In this document: one piece after another, positions 62,381 through 64,000 of the stretch
How positions within the stretch are numbered: the first letter of the stretch is position 1
Layout of the letters: every line of letters begins with the position of its first letter
NCBI RefSeq assembly: GCF_963662805.1
Contig: NZ_OY759868.1
Coordinates: 124,001-188,000 of the forward strand
Direction of reading: 5' to 3'
DNA: 64,000 nucleotides
From: an uncultured Cohaesibacter sp.
Lineage (GTDB): Bacteria > Pseudomonadota > Alphaproteobacteria > Rhizobiales > Cohaesibacteraceae
Notes under the pieces: model-generated
What the model saw: the letters and a program-made list of their open reading frames with translations, nothing else
What the model was told of the DNA's origin: nothing
Database searches by the model: none
Made by a program: the position numbers and the translations under genes

Positions 62381-62413
62381 GGTGATGTCAGCGCATCAAA
62401 GCACCGACATCAC
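62381..62413 (-). promoter_or_regulatory. Intercistronic hairpin after the glycerol binding-protein gene
   Basis: GGTGATGTC (62381-62389) and GACATCACC (62405-62413) form a perfect 9-bp stem with a 15-nt loop and no T-run. It follows the binding-protein stop by about 37 bp, like the hairpins after the other two binding-protein genes in the window. Confidence 0.6.
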
Positions 62414-62449
62414 CCTCCTGTCGGGAGGTTGGAACAAACCGGAAGGCGT

Positions 62450-63781
62450 CTACTTCTTGCCTTCGTCCTCAAAGACTTCATCCCAGTCCTTCACAAGGCC
62501 ATCAAGCGCCTCCTTGGCGGTGCCCTGCTCGGCGATGACATAGTTATGAATGCGGGACTGCATGGCCAGCAAGAGGTCGGCATAAGCCGGCTCCGCCCAG
62601 AAGTCCTTCACGATCGCCATGGAGTCGAGGAAGGTTTGAGCGAAAGGCTGGCTGGAGACGAAGTCGGGTGCATCGACCACGGCCTTGAAGGCTGGAGCGC
62701 CACCGGCATCCCACCATTTCTGCTGGATGTCGGGCTGGGCGAACCACTTGATATATTCAAGCGCGGCATCCTGCTTGTCAGAATAGGAGACAACGGAGAT
62801 CCCCTGCCCGCCGAGCTGAGCAAAATGACCACCCGGGCCAGCCGGGTTGGTGAAGTAGCCTGATTTTCCGCCACCCACATTGGGGTCAGCTTCCACGCCC
62901 GGCCAGATGAAGGCAAAGTTCATCTGCATGGCAACCTGACCGGACTTATAGGCATCGATGTCTTCGGACATGTACCAGTCGGAGGAGCCCGGAGGCGTGC
63001 AGCAATCATAAAGAGCCTTGTAATATTCAAGACCGGCAACGGCTTCCGGCGAGTTCACGAAGCCTTCAAGATCATAGGGCTTGTCCGGATTTTCATATTT
63101 GAAGCCGTAATTGTAGAGCGCGTTGGTCACGCCCATGGTGATGCCTTCCGAACCGCGCTCGGTATAGATGGCCGCGCCATAGACCGTTTTGCCATCGATC
63201 TCGCGACCCTGGAAGAATTCGCCGATCTGCTTGAGCTGCTCGAGGGTCTTGGGTGCATCGAGCTTGTAGCCATGTTTGTCCATGAACTCCTTTTGCAGCT
63301 CGGGGCGCTCGAACCAGTCCTTGCGATAGGTCCAGCCGACAACGTCGGCATAGGCAGGCAAGGCCCAATAGTTCGGCGTGTTCTTGGGCCATTCGGAATA
63401 GCCGGTCACGGTTGCCGAAATGAAGTCATCCATGGTGATCCCTTCTTTTTCGAAGAAATCATTGAGCTTCACATAATGACCATTCTCGGCTGCGCCACCA
63501 ATCCACTGGCTGTCGCCGATCATCAGATCGCAAAGCTTGCCCTGCGAATTAAGCTCGTTGAGCATGCGGTCGGCAAAGTTGGGCCATGGCACGAATTCAA
63601 AGCTCATCTTGTGACCGGACTTTGCTTCAAAATCCTTGCTCAGTTCGACCAGAGCGTTGGCCGGGTCCCATGCGGCCCAGCATAGGGTGAGGTCCTCGGC
63701 ACTGGCTGAGGTCGCGCCAATCGATGACACGCCAACAACCACTCCGAGAGCCGCGAGCGACTTCGTCAGAATAGATTTCAT
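62450..63781 (-). CDS. glpV: Glycerol-type ABC transporter periplasmic binding protein
   Basis: The 443-residue protein has a signal peptide of about 29 residues (MKSILTKSLAALGVVVGVSS and on to SASAED). The mature protein is of the extracellular family 1 fold with LCWAAWDPANALVELSKDFEAKSGHKMSFEFVPWPNFADRML, GDSQWIGGAAENGHYVKLNDFF, WALPAYADVVGWTYRKDWF and NFAFIWPGVEADP. These match the glycerol receptor GlpV of rhizobia. The ATG at 63781 follows GGGAGGAGAAACTGA; upstream codons to 63943 are not part of the gene. It is the first gene of the leftward operon. Confidence 0.9.
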   Translation of the reverse strand: MKSILTKSLAALGVVVGVSSIGATSASAEDLTLCWAAWDPANALVELSKDFEAKSGHKMSFEFVPWPNFADRMLNELNSQGKLCDLMIGDSQWIGGAAENGHYVKLNDFFEKEGITMDDFISATVTGYSEWPKNTPNYWALPAYADVVGWTYRKDWFERPELQKEFMDKHGYKLDAPKTLEQLKQIGEFFQGREIDGKTVYGAAIYTERGSEGITMGVTNALYNYGFKYENPDKPYDLEGFVNSPEAVAGLEYYKALYDCCTPPGSSDWYMSEDIDAYKSGQVAMQMNFAFIWPGVEADPNVGGGKSGYFTNPAGPGGHFAQLGGQGISVVSYSDKQDAALEYIKWFAQPDIQQKWWDAGGAPAFKAVVDAPDFVSSQPFAQTFLDSMAIVKDFWAEPAYADLLLAMQSRIHNYVIAEQGTAKEALDGLVKDWDEVFEDEGKK

Positions 63782-63957
63782 TTCAGTTTCTCCTCCCAAT
63801 TGATCCCCGAGAAGGCCTCGGGGGTTCCCCAGCGTCAGAAACGTCTGGACTGGCGCCAAAGTTGAGGCACGATCCTCAATCCTCGTATAACTCCGGAGCC
63901 AGAAAATAACGAAAGGACAGCATTTCTCCCATTTCCATCCCATTCGTTACATTGCAC

Positions 63958-63987
63958 AGCATAATTGAGGTACGTGCATCAATTCAA
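63958..63987 (-). promoter_or_regulatory. Candidate sigma-70-type promoter of the glycerol operon
   Basis: On the minus strand TTGAAT (63987-63982), an 18-bp spacer and TATGCT (63963-63958) lie about 180 bp upstream of the glpV start. The match is fair and the spacing acceptable. The remainder of 63782-64000 shows no gene. Confidence 0.35.
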
Positions 63988-64000
63988 GAAAAATTTCATT

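Noticed and set aside
24..64000. CRISPR array, tRNA or rRNA genes
   Set aside because: I saw no regularly spaced direct repeats and no tRNA-like cloverleaf or rRNA sequence while reading both strands.

Overview
The window is about 64 kb of an alphaproteobacterial chromosome, most likely Hyphomicrobiales (Rhizobiales). Pointers are the cysteine-free form of ribosomal protein L36, an IolC kinase fused to a DUF2090 domain, an RpiR-type regulator next to inositol genes, and a rhizobial-type glycerol ABC transporter with the small GlpU protein. A marine, Cohaesibacter-like member would fit, but the genus cannot be fixed from the sequence alone. Nearly all of the DNA is accounted for by metabolic, transport and chemotaxis genes. 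I saw no tRNA, rRNA, CRISPR array, prophage or replication origin.

Layout. (1) 1-8.5 kb: the 3' end of pyruvate kinase, a chemoreceptor gene split by a complete IS5/IS427-like insertion sequence, rpmJ, two small unknown genes, a PilJ-domain protein and a second, intact chemoreceptor. (2) 9-26.8 kb: a myo-inositol regulon. It holds an RpiR regulator, a LacI regulator, methylmalonate-semialdehyde dehydrogenase, an ABC importer (ibpA-iatA-iatP) and iolG-iolC-iolD-iolE-(small membrane protein)-iolB, plus an extra oxidoreductase and a TIM-barrel isomerase. (3) 27-30.7 kb: molybdate genes modE-modA-modB-modC, with frame breaks in modE and modC. (4) 30.9-35.4 kb: a globin-coupled chemoreceptor with a C-terminal zinc-binding domain (one frame break) and two glycosyltransferases. 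(5) 35.6-41.8 kb: heterotetrameric sarcosine oxidase soxBDAG and a divergent GlxA/GbdR-type AraC regulator. (6) 41.8-45.1 kb: arsenic genes, with two unlike ArsR repressors, an ACR3 pump and a permease paired with a thioredoxin-like protein. (7) 45.1-46.4 kb: an asparaginase and a peptide-ABC ATPase remnant. (8) 46.5-56.2 kb: a TRAP transporter co-directional with a urocanase-like enzyme, a DUF917/S-methyl-thiohydantoin-desulfurase-like protein, a carbamoylase and a hydantoinase, all divergent from a LysR-type regulator with two HTH domains. (9) 56.3-64 kb: dihydroxyacetone kinase and a glycerol-type ABC transporter.

How the genes work together. The inositol block encodes uptake and conversion of inositol through inosose, diketo-inositol, 5-deoxyglucuronate and 2-deoxy-5-keto-gluconate-6-phosphate to acetyl-CoA and glycolytic intermediates. 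The cluster at 46.5-56.2 kb is the most interesting. Its enzyme set matches the lower part of ergothioneine-type (thiohydantoin) catabolism: a urocanate-like hydratase, removal of sulfur from a thiohydantoin, ring opening of hydantoin-5-propionate, and release of glutamate from N-carbamoyl-glutamate. It is fed by its own TRAP importer, and no first-step lyase is present in the window.

A caution on quality. Five genes (modC, modE, the globin receptor, the urocanase-like gene and the carbamoylase) are broken only by apparent single-base additions, each placeable in a short homopolymer. That one-sided pattern looks more like base-calling error than gene decay. The IS-split chemoreceptor and the peptide-ABC remnant are, by contrast, genuine lesions.
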